The notes below the pieces were generated by a model. That model worked only from the letters and a program-made list of their open reading frames with translations. It was not told the origin of the DNA and searched no databases. Shown here one piece after another: positions 23,291-30,871 of a stretch of 49,404 bases of DNA (position 1 is its first letter; each line of letters opens with the position of its first letter). Origin of the DNA: JAVBJN01 sp031546985 (GTDB taxonomy: Bacteria > Bacteroidota > Bacteroidia > Chitinophagales > Chitinophagaceae); the NCBI GenBank assembly GCA_031546985.1, contig JAVBJN010000004.1:1-49404 (forward strand), written 5' to 3'. The translations under genes were made by a program, and so were the position numbers.

Positions 23291-25261
23291 ATGAAAAGAT
23301 TGTTTTACATTTTAGTTAGTTGTGCAACTGTTTTTGGCAGTGTTGCACATGCACAGCAGTTCCGCTGGGGCATCAATGGTGGAAGCATCGATGCCGGCCC
23401 GCTGGCGCTCACCGAAAGGGTAAGTAATATGGCGTCTGACCCGAACGGGAATCTTTATGTAACTTCTCCGGTTTACCGCAACAACATTAGCGTGGCGGGA
23501 GCAAACCTGCCCGATGGGCATGATTACCAGTTTACCGATATTCTGCTCACCAGCCTTAATTGCAATGGCAGCCACCGCTGGAGTAAAATAATAGGCGGCA
23601 TACCGGGCGATGATGCCCCTTTTGTAAAAGTGAGTCCGCTTGGGCAGGTGTACCTGGCAGGTTATGTAACGAAGAACAATGCACAACCCATCGATTTTGG
23701 CACAGATACAACATTGTCGGCCGCAGGGTTTCAAACGCTTTTTCTTATCCAGTACGATACTTTAGGACATAAAAAATGGCTGCGTATGCTGCAATCCGAT
23801 ACGGTAACCAACTGGTCGTTTAGCAGAACCCAGCTTATGGATATGGATATAGACGCGCAGGGCAATGTGTATATGCTTTGCAAATTTCCGCCCAATAGCG
23901 CGCTGGGCGGTACCTCGCTTACCATTCCTCCCGGCCCGGGCATTGGAGGTATGTATGTCATTAAATATTCGGGACAAGGTACCATGCAGTCGGTAACCAA
24001 ACTGGATATGTCTTTTAACAATACAGGGGCCAATACCATGTATCTGCGCAGGCATCCCTCAACCGGTAATTATTACGTTAATGGTATGCTGGTGCCTTTT
24101 GTGCCCTACAACGATACGCTTTACCTGGGTACCAACCGCATCAATACGATGGCCTATGTATCCTGCTATAGCCCAACCGGTCAATTGCTGTGGTACAAAC
24201 AAAATGCATATACCGCAGGACTCAATAATACTTTAATTCAGAACAGTGTGCAGGTAGATGCCCAGGGCGATATATATGTTGCCGGGCAGGGTGCGCATGG
24301 CGATAGTTTTAACGGTTTTTCGTTTACCAATCCATTAGGCAGTTCGGTAGCGGATGTGGTGCCATTTGTAATGAAAATGAACCCTTTGGGCGTAGCGCAA
24401 TGGACCAGTTACGGTTATGCTAATCCTTATAGCCTTACCACCAAAATGACGGTGAGCGATACCAAAGTAGCAGTGGGCGGCTCATACGCCGGTTTGATGG
24501 TCTGGAACGGCGACTCGATCCGCAATAGCCCTTTAAATGGCCAGGATGGCTGGTTTGCAATTCTGAACAAGCTTACCGGTACCATTGAGCATCTCGATAG
24601 CATCCCTGGCCCTTCTACTTATGATGGGGTAACGGCGGTGCATTACCACAATGCCGATCTCTTTTTGGGAGGTTACCTCCAAACCAATATCAAAGTAGGC
24701 AGCCACACGATATACAGCAATGGCGGCTCGTCCGATTTCTTTGTAGCCAAATATGGTTACCTCTGCAACTGCACACCGCCGGCAGCTTCGTTTACCAAAC
24801 AAGGTACGGGGCTGGCTTACCAGTTTACCAGCACTGCTACAGGGCAAATAGATAGCCTGCGCTGGTATTTCGGCGATGGGCAAACCAGTACGGTAAACAA
24901 CCCGAGTCATACCTACGCCAATGGTGGCGGATATCCTGTAAGTCTGGTAGTGCATAATTCCTGTGGTAAAGACAGTACCACCCAGGTAGTGCAGGTAACC
25001 GTTGGTTTACAGCAGCTGGCCGCCACTTTCCCTGGGCTGGTGATGTACCCGAACCCTGTGCAGGACAACCTCTTTATTGACCGTGTCTTGGAAGGCATGC
25101 AACTGCAATGTTATAACGTGTCGGGGCAACTGGTGCTGCAACAAGCATTGCAGGCCGGCCGCAACAGCATTAATACAGCCACGCTCCAGCAAGGCATGTA
25201 CCTCATTACATTGAAACATCCGGATGGCAGAATGGCCAGTGAGCGGATCATTAAACTCTAA
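23291..25261 (+). CDS. Secreted protein with SBBP-like propeller repeats, PKD domain and T9SS sorting domain
   Basis: 656 aa from the ATG at 23291 (MKRLFYILVSCATVFGSVAHA is a signal peptide). The 21-residue upstream extension overlaps the preceding terminator and is rejected. Residues about 30-500 contain beta-propeller-like repeats of the SBBP kind: SDPNGNLYVTSPV, VSPLGQVYLAGYV, DIDAQGNVYMLCKF, VDAQGDIYVAGQG and NADLFLGGYL. A single PKD domain follows at about 505-575 (WYFGDGQTSTVNNPSHTYA), then a T9SS type A domain (MYPNPVQDNLFID to ERIIKL). Such proteins are exported to the surface; a binding role is likely, with no enzymatic motif seen. Its position after another PKD exporter suggests a shared surface function. 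Confidence 0.85.
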   Translation: MKRLFYILVSCATVFGSVAHAQQFRWGINGGSIDAGPLALTERVSNMASDPNGNLYVTSPVYRNNISVAGANLPDGHDYQFTDILLTSLNCNGSHRWSKIIGGIPGDDAPFVKVSPLGQVYLAGYVTKNNAQPIDFGTDTTLSAAGFQTLFLIQYDTLGHKKWLRMLQSDTVTNWSFSRTQLMDMDIDAQGNVYMLCKFPPNSALGGTSLTIPPGPGIGGMYVIKYSGQGTMQSVTKLDMSFNNTGANTMYLRRHPSTGNYYVNGMLVPFVPYNDTLYLGTNRINTMAYVSCYSPTGQLLWYKQNAYTAGLNNTLIQNSVQVDAQGDIYVAGQGAHGDSFNGFSFTNPLGSSVADVVPFVMKMNPLGVAQWTSYGYANPYSLTTKMTVSDTKVAVGGSYAGLMVWNGDSIRNSPLNGQDGWFAILNKLTGTIEHLDSIPGPSTYDGVTAVHYHNADLFLGGYLQTNIKVGSHTIYSNGGSSDFFVAKYGYLCNCTPPAASFTKQGTGLAYQFTSTATGQIDSLRWYFGDGQTSTVNNPSHTYANGGGYPVSLVVHNSCGKDSTTQVVQVTVGLQQLAATFPGLVMYPNPVQDNLFIDRVLEGMQLQCYNVSGQLVLQQALQAGRNSINTATLQQGMYLITLKHPDGRMASERIIKL

Positions 25262-25269
25262 ATCTCAGC

Positions 25270-25299
25270 AAAACCAGCCTCCGGGCTGGTTTTCTTTTT
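25270..25299 (+). terminator. Intrinsic terminator
   Basis: AAAACCAGCC (25270-25279) pairs perfectly with GGCTGGTTTT (25284-25293) around TCCG, followed by CTTTTTC. Confidence 0.88.
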
Positions 25300-25405
25300 C
25301 TTGTCTGCATCAGGTGCACGGGTATATTTATGAAGGGATTATGTGTGTGAAAAAATTTCAGGTACATTTAAGGGATGTATCCGCTGCCGGCACAGCATGC
25401 TAATA

Positions 25406-25437
25406 TTTCATTCTCAGCCGGGGAAGTGGTAAATTTG
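25406..25437 (+). promoter_or_regulatory. Promoter of maeB
   Basis: TAAATTTG (25430-25437) matches the -7 consensus exactly. TTTC at 25406-25409 sits 20 bp upstream in the -33 position. Transcription should begin near 25444, leaving a leader of about 160 nt before maeB. Confidence 0.55.
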
Positions 25438-25467
25438 TGCTTTCCAACAACCTTCAGGACAGTCAAA

Positions 25468-25490
25468 TCCGGCATTGTGCAGCGGCCGGA
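25468..25490 (+). promoter_or_regulatory. Inverted repeat in the maeB leader
   Basis: TCCGGC (25468-25473) and GCCGGA (25485-25490) can pair around an 11-nt loop within the predicted 160-nt leader. No known riboswitch class is recognised. The rest of 25300-25603 holds nothing else I can support. Confidence 0.35.
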
Positions 25491-25603
25491 CAATAAGAGT
25501 TGTGCGTAAAAGTAAGAAGCTTTGCCCGCCGCAATACTGGTATGAACCTGCTGGAAAGAAAATTATATCCCTTTGAACGAGGGCAAAAAGGAGTTTAAAA
25601 TTT

Positions 25604-27892
25604 ATGGGACAATTGATCCGAAAGGAAGATGCATTAGCCTATCATGAACAGGGCAGACCTGGAAAAATAGAAGTCATTCCCAGTAAAGAAACCAAAACGC
25701 AGCGCGATCTTGCGCTGGCTTATTCCCCTGGTGTAGCAGAACCCTGCAAAGAAATTTATAAAAACCCCGAAGACGTTTACCGTTATACCGCCAAAGGCAA
25801 CCTGGTAGCCGTTATTAGCAATGGTACCGCGGTGCTGGGCCTGGGCAATATTGGTCCCGAGGCATCTAAACCGGTAATGGAAGGTAAAGGTTTGCTGTTT
25901 AAACTGTTTGCCGATATTGATGTGTTCGATATTGAACTGGATACTACCAATATTGATGAATTTGTAAACGTAGTAAAAGTAATGTCGCCCACTTTTGGCG
26001 GCATTAACCTCGAAGATATTAAGGCGCCGGAATGTTTTGAAATTGAACGCCGCCTGAAAGAAGAGTTGAGCATTCCTGTAATGCACGACGACCAGCACGG
26101 TACCGCCATTATCTCCGGCGCGGCGCTGATCAACGCTTTGCAAATACAGCAGAAAGATATAGCCGAAGTAAAGTTTGTGGTAAATGGCGCAGGTGCGGCA
26201 GCTATGGCTTGCGTGCAGATCTATGTGGCGCTGGGCGCACGTTACGAAAACTTTATCATGTTTGATAAAGATGGCGTATTGCACGAAGGCCGTACCGACC
26301 TGGATGAGGTGAAAAAGAAATTTGCCGTGCAGGGTACCGACTGGAACCTGGAAAAAGCTTTGAAAGGGGCCGATGTTTTTATTGGATTGAGCGTAGGCAA
26401 TGTGCTTACCGGCGATATGATTAAAATAATGGCCGACAGACCAGTGGTTTTTGCCCTGGCCAATCCCGATCCTGAAATACCATATGAAGATGCGGTAGCT
26501 GCCCGCCCCGATATTATTATGGCTACCGGCCGTAGCGATTATCCCAACCAGGTAAACAATGTGCTGGGTTTTCCCTACATCTTCCGTGGTGCGCTGGATG
26601 TACGCGCTACTGCCATTAACGAAGCTATGAAACTGGCTGCGGTAAAGGCTTTGGCGGCCCTTACCAATGAGCCGGTACCCGATATTGTAAATGTGGCTTA
26701 CAACGAAAAAAGCCTCTACTTTGGTCCGCTGTACATTATCCCAAAACCCATCGACCCACGGTTGTTGCTGGCTGTAGCGCCTGCTGTAGCCAAAGCGGCT
26801 ATGGAAAGTGGCGTAGCCAGAAAACCCATTACCGATTGGGATGCCTATGATTCGGAGTTGTACCAAAGGCTGAAACCCGACGATAATATTTTACGTTTTG
26901 TAATCAATAAAGCCAAGCAGCATCCTAAACGTGTGGTGTTTGCCGAAGCAGAAAACCTTAAGATCCTCAAAGCTGTTCAGATTGTAAAAGACGAAGGCAT
27001 AGCCATTCCGGTATTGCTGGGTAATGAACAGAAGATCAAAAAACTGATACAGGAGCACAACCTGCAGATTAGCGATGTAACCATCATCGATCCTAAAAGC
27101 GACGCGCAGGAAGAGCAGCGTTGTATTTATGGCAGTGCATACTTTGAGAAGCGCCAGCGCCGTGGTTACAACCTGTATGAGGCTAAGAAAATTATGCGGG
27201 AGCGTATGTTCTTTGGCTGCATGATGGTAGACTCTGGCGAGGCCGATGTGCTCATCTCCGGGCTTACCCGTCAGTATCCCAACACACTGCGTCCGGCACT
27301 TGAAATTATTGGTGTAGCTGAGAATGCCAAACGTGTGGCTGGTGTGTATATGCTGCTTACCAAAAAAGGTCCGCTGTTCCTGTCTGATACTTCTGTAAAC
27401 TTTAACCCTACAGAAGAAGAGCTGATCGACATTACGATTCAAACAGCACGTGCGGTAGAGTCATTCAACATTAAGCCTCGTGTGGCTATGCTGTCGTACT
27501 CCAATTTTGGCAGCAGCAACTCGCCCGAAGCCATTACCATGCGCAATGCTGTAGCTAAGATCAAAAAAATGTATCCCGATCTGGTGATTGATGGCGAAGT
27601 GCAGGCTGGTCTTGCATTTAACAAAGACCTGCTGAAAGAGAACTATCCTTTCTCCGACCTGGCAGAAGAAGCGCCCAACGTGCTCATCTTCCCGAATCTG
27701 GCGGCGGGCAATATTGCTTATCACCTGCTCGAAGAAGTGGGCGGTGTAGAATCTATTGGCCCTATTCTGATTGGCTTACGCAAGCCGGTGCACGTATTGC
27801 AACTGGGCAGCAGTGTAAGGCAGATTGTAAATATGGTAGCCATTGCTGTGGTAGACGCGCAAGAGAAAGAACAATTGTACGCACACAAATAA
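25604..27892 (+). CDS. maeB: NADP-dependent malic enzyme with phosphotransacetylase-like domain
   Basis: 762 aa, the length of MaeB-type fusions. Oxidatively decarboxylates malate to pyruvate, giving NADPH. Domains: malic N-terminal domain about 15-150 (LALAYSPGVAEPCKEI, the AYSPGVA malate site; KGNLVAVISNGTAVLGLGNIG), NAD(P)-binding domain about 160-410 (VVNGAGAAAMACVQIY, the nucleotide fold; ALANPDPEI), and a C-terminal phosphate acetyl/butyryl transferase-like domain from about 430 (PKRVVFAEAENLKILKA; NTLRPALEIIGV). In studied MaeB proteins the last domain is regulatory, sensing acetyl-CoA, and does not act as a transferase. Monocistronic, with its own promoter. Confidence 0.95.
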   Translation: MGQLIRKEDALAYHEQGRPGKIEVIPSKETKTQRDLALAYSPGVAEPCKEIYKNPEDVYRYTAKGNLVAVISNGTAVLGLGNIGPEASKPVMEGKGLLFKLFADIDVFDIELDTTNIDEFVNVVKVMSPTFGGINLEDIKAPECFEIERRLKEELSIPVMHDDQHGTAIISGAALINALQIQQKDIAEVKFVVNGAGAAAMACVQIYVALGARYENFIMFDKDGVLHEGRTDLDEVKKKFAVQGTDWNLEKALKGADVFIGLSVGNVLTGDMIKIMADRPVVFALANPDPEIPYEDAVAARPDIIMATGRSDYPNQVNNVLGFPYIFRGALDVRATAINEAMKLAAVKALAALTNEPVPDIVNVAYNEKSLYFGPLYIIPKPIDPRLLLAVAPAVAKAAMESGVARKPITDWDAYDSELYQRLKPDDNILRFVINKAKQHPKRVVFAEAENLKILKAVQIVKDEGIAIPVLLGNEQKIKKLIQEHNLQISDVTIIDPKSDAQEEQRCIYGSAYFEKRQRRGYNLYEAKKIMRERMFFGCMMVDSGEADVLISGLTRQYPNTLRPALEIIGVAENAKRVAGVYMLLTKKGPLFLSDTSVNFNPTEEELIDITIQTARAVESFNIKPRVAMLSYSNFGSSNSPEAITMRNAVAKIKKMYPDLVIDGEVQAGLAFNKDLLKENYPFSDLAEEAPNVLIFPNLAAGNIAYHLLEEVGGVESIGPILIGLRKPVHVLQLGSSVRQIVNMVAIAVVDAQEKEQLYAHK

Positions 27893-27896
27893 ACTG

Positions 27897-27947
27897 TTTT
27901 ACCCCAATAGGTCCCTGAGCCTGTCGAAGGGCCCTATTGGGGTAAAA
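27897..27947. terminator. Hairpin between convergent genes, with a repeat in its loop
   Basis: TTTTACCCCAATAGG (27897-27911) pairs perfectly with CCTATTGGGGTAAAA (27933-27947). The 21-nt loop contains CCTGAGCCTGTCGAAGGG, a very common bacterial intergenic repeat. Long U-tracts are absent, so it is probably a weak bidirectional terminator between maeB and the convergent gene ending at 27953. Confidence 0.65.
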
Positions 27948-27952
27948 ATATT

Positions 27953-29023
27953 TTAGAAAGCAATGTCCGTATCTAAATATTGCGCGTATGCTTTCGCTGC
28001 TTTTTTCATGGCAGTGGTATGCGCCTGCGACAAGGGGTTAAACAGGTCGGTTTCAAAACTTATATTCTTTTTGCCGGTAGTGCGTTTCCACAAACCCGAT
28101 ACTTGCCCGTTTACCACAACGGTGGGCATAAACATGCCATTGCTGCCCGGAACTACTTTGCCGGCATGGTCGGCATGCAAGGCAGCGCTGCGGTCTTTGT
28201 AGCCCAGCAGGTACTCGTCAAAGCCGGGTAGCAGGTGTACCGCCGATGGTGTTTTTTGCAGTGGCAGATTGGGTTGCATCCAATAGGTTTGTCCGGCAAT
28301 GGTTTCCGAAACCAGTTTGTTTTTTACCTGCTCCAATCCCTTTTTGGCATCGGTCTGGGTGATGCCGCCCCACCAGGCAAAATCGGCCAGGGTGGCCGGA
28401 CCATGACTGGTAAAATACCTTTCTGCAAAACGGGCCAATGCCTCATCCCGGCTTACCGGAGCCTCTTTGGCAACATGCTGGTCCAGCAAAATAAAAGTAG
28501 GTTGTTTATCCTGGTGTGCCCCAAAGCAAATAAGCTTTTCGAAACTCAGTCGCCACAGAATATGAATGCCCCGTTGCGCTTGGGTAGCAATGCCCGCTTC
28601 TTCCAGCAGCGCGTAGATTTCGTTGCGGGTAAGCTGGGTTTGTTTTTCCAAAGCAGCGGTAATGAGTTTCCTGCATTTGGCAAACACTTTTTCATCCAGT
28701 TCCAATTGTCTGTTTCGGCCCGCGCTGGATGCAATGCTTTTGCTGCTTAGCAGATCCAGAATCCAATGCGCATCGCTGGCCGCTACAAAGTGTAAAGTAC
28801 CCCTGTTGGCCCAGGTGCGTATTACCGAACGGTTTTCCAATGCTTTTACCACCTGCTTTTCTGTTCCGTTTTCCAACCGTAAGCCTATAGACCATTTGGC
28901 GCCTGCAAAGTCCTGGGCCTGCATGGCACAGAGCCAGTGCACCACTTGCTGCGGTTGTTTAAAAACGGGTTGTGCAATCTGCTGGTGCCACAAACGGGCA
29001 ATAGAAATATCGGCTGGTTTCAT
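27953..29023 (-). CDS. Winged-helix DNA-binding domain protein, AlkZ/AlkX-like DNA glycosylase family
   Basis: 356 aa, the size of HTH_42 proteins. Members such as AlkZ (azinomycin resistance) and YcaQ are DNA glycosylases that unhook interstrand crosslinks or bulky adducts. The N-terminal QAQDFAGAKWSIGLR contains the catalytic QxQ motif, followed by IRTWANRGTLHFVAASD and, near the C terminus, LLPGFDEYLLGYKDR and GMFMPTVVVNGQVSGLWKR, all typical. Tandem winged helices fill the middle. The gene is the last of a three-gene minus-strand set with a DinB-family gene and a WYL regulator. The exact lesion handled is unknown. Confidence 0.85.
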   Translation of the reverse strand: MKPADISIARLWHQQIAQPVFKQPQQVVHWLCAMQAQDFAGAKWSIGLRLENGTEKQVVKALENRSVIRTWANRGTLHFVAASDAHWILDLLSSKSIASSAGRNRQLELDEKVFAKCRKLITAALEKQTQLTRNEIYALLEEAGIATQAQRGIHILWRLSFEKLICFGAHQDKQPTFILLDQHVAKEAPVSRDEALARFAERYFTSHGPATLADFAWWGGITQTDAKKGLEQVKNKLVSETIAGQTYWMQPNLPLQKTPSAVHLLPGFDEYLLGYKDRSAALHADHAGKVVPGSNGMFMPTVVVNGQVSGLWKRTTGKKNISFETDLFNPLSQAHTTAMKKAAKAYAQYLDTDIAF

Positions 29024-29055
29024 ACTCGAAAAGGTGTAGATAAAGATATTAACCT

Positions 29056-29601
29056 TTACGCGGTTACGCAGCGTCTTTTAACTACCAAATGATAAAACAT
29101 GTAATCGCTCATAGGCGCATCTGTAAAACCCAGGTGATGGCCTATGGTAATGAGCTGCCCACGGTGGTAAGTACTGTGGTTTATCATATGTTGAATGATG
29201 TCGCAGGTTTTGATCATGTGGTCGCCCACATAGGGTATGGAGCAAAACCTGTCGCGCAGCATATCTTCTTCCGAAAAGCTATCGGTTTGCTGCAAAAAAG
29301 CTTCTGATACCTGCAACAGCTCCTGCATGATCTCTGCTGTGCTGGCGAATGCCTGTGACGCACGCTTGTCTGCCATGATTGCCGGTTGAAGGTAGCTTAG
29401 CCATTGCCGTTCTACATTATGGATATGGATAAGCGTGGCGCGGATGCCTGCAAAGCTGGATGCTATGGGCGCATCCAGCAGCTGGGCAGGTTTGGATTGC
29501 AGCCATTCGAGCAGGCGAGTATTGGCCCAAAGGTTGTAGGCTACAAAATCGCTCATTTGTTCGGACAGGCCCGAGGCCAGGGTGGAGGTGGTTGGTAACA
29601 T
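29056..29601 (-). CDS. DinB family protein
   Basis: 181 aa. DinB/YfiT four-helix-bundle proteins use a metal-binding His triad and act as thiol-dependent S-transferases or have unknown roles; many are induced by DNA damage. The fold is visible in LSEQMSDFVAYNLWANTRLL, in IHIHNVERQWLSYL (first His) and in IQHMINHSTYHRGQLITIG (the HxxxH pair). It sits 32 bp upstream of the AlkZ-like gene on the same strand, behind a WYL regulator, so the three are probably one unit. Confidence 0.87.
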   Translation of the reverse strand: MLPTTSTLASGLSEQMSDFVAYNLWANTRLLEWLQSKPAQLLDAPIASSFAGIRATLIHIHNVERQWLSYLQPAIMADKRASQAFASTAEIMQELLQVSEAFLQQTDSFSEEDMLRDRFCSIPYVGDHMIKTCDIIQHMINHSTYHRGQLITIGHHLGFTDAPMSDYMFYHLVVKRRCVTA

Positions 29602-29668
29602 AACTGTTGATTGTAGTACAAAGTAACCACCGGTGTGTGACAGCCTTATGTCAGCAGGAAAAACAAAA

Positions 29669-30610
29669 TCAGGAATATTTTTCTGAAATGCGGTTTACAT
29701 ATTCTTTCAGCAGGGTACGCATATTTTCGGGGCTCACAATATCGGCCCTCTCGGCATACATGGTAAACCAGCGCATAAACCATTCGGGGTGGGAGAGGAA
29801 AGTCATTTGCACCATATCTTCATGTGGTTTTTCGCTCACAAAACCATAGTAGTACTTACTCTCTTGCAGGTAAGCGGCCATTCTCTTTTCTACATTAATT
29901 ACAATGGTGTGCAGGTTTTCCTTTTTTGACAATTGTTTAAGATAGTCTTGCAGGGTAGGGTGCGCCTGGTCGAAATGCTGGCCGGTGCCCGATATTTTTT
30001 GAATCCGGTCGGCCCGGAAATTCCGGTAGTCCTGCCTTAGCCGGCAGTAAGCCACACAATGCCAGTAACCGCTGGAGTAGAATATGCCAATGGGCTCTAT
30101 CTGCCGTTGCGATGGCTCTGCATTTATCCCGGCGTGGTAATGGATATGCAGCACTTCTTTATCGGATATGCTGGTGAGCAAGGGTTGCAGAATGTTGGGC
30201 CCGCCTGTATTAAAGGGCGCATAGTTTTGCCTTACATGAATATTGGCTTCAATGTTTTCGAGCATGTCTTTCTCGGAACTACGCAGTACGGCCCGTACTT
30301 TGAACATGCCCGACTGGTAACTTTCCTGGGTAGATTTATCGGTAAATTTTTCTACCATTTTTTCGGCAGTAAGAAAGGCAGCCGCTTCTTCTTTGGTAAA
30401 CATAACCGGAGGCAGGCGGTAACCCTCCATAATGGAGTAACCCACACCGGCTTCGCCCAGGATGGGTACACCGGCTTCTTCAAGTGTATTAATATCGCGG
30501 TAAACGGTACGCAGACTAATGTTGAATCGGTCGGCAATATCCTGTGCCCGTACAATTTTTCTCGATTGCAGCTGGATGAGGATGGCGGTTACACGGTCGA
30601 TGCGGTTCAT
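29669..30610 (-). CDS. YafY-family transcriptional regulator (HTH + WYL domain)
   Basis: About 313 aa from the ATG at 30610 (MNRIDRVTAI); an upstream in-frame start would add MQKNGYFRP and is less typical. The N-terminal winged helix is LIQLQSRKIVRAQDIADRFN followed by SLRTVYRDINTLEEAGVPIL. The central WYL domain is around residues 135-220 (IEPIGIFYSSGYWHCVAYC, then DYRNFRADRI), and a WCX-like C-terminal part ends at the stop. WYL domains bind nucleic acid or nucleotides and commonly control DNA-damage or phage-defence genes. Probable target: the DinB and AlkZ-like genes just downstream. Confidence 0.9.
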   Translation of the reverse strand: MNRIDRVTAILIQLQSRKIVRAQDIADRFNISLRTVYRDINTLEEAGVPILGEAGVGYSIMEGYRLPPVMFTKEEAAAFLTAEKMVEKFTDKSTQESYQSGMFKVRAVLRSSEKDMLENIEANIHVRQNYAPFNTGGPNILQPLLTSISDKEVLHIHYHAGINAEPSQRQIEPIGIFYSSGYWHCVAYCRLRQDYRNFRADRIQKISGTGQHFDQAHPTLQDYLKQLSKKENLHTIVINVEKRMAAYLQESKYYYGFVSEKPHEDMVQMTFLSHPEWFMRWFTMYAERADIVSPENMRTLLKEYVNRISEKYS

Positions 30611-30871
30611 GGGCCGAAAATAACCGTTTTTCTGCAAATGGAATGCGGACGGGCAGTAAGAAATTAAACAAAATTACATGGTTTGTTTACAGGGCTGCGC
30701 GGCGTAACCATGAGCGGCTGTTTATCATACACAGCAGGTGGTATCGCATTCATTATAAACGCCTTTGCATTTTGTAAGCCGCCCGTTGTTTTACCCGCAT
30801 CTGGCAAAGCCAAAGAATATGTATAATTATTAATAAAAACTTAGTTTTACGTTTAGCAATATCCCATAAAA

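Noticed and set aside
25300..25603. Possible tRNA or small RNA in the maeB upstream gap
   Set aside because: No T-loop sequence or cloverleaf pairing could be found; only a leader hairpin remains.
25634..26866. 410-codon open frame on the minus strand opposite maeB
   Set aside because: It is the complement of a clearly conserved malic enzyme; its translation is low-complexity and matches no family.
30842..30849. TAGTTTTA as the subtilase promoter
   Set aside because: Only seven of eight matches and no -33 element; too weak to list as a feature.
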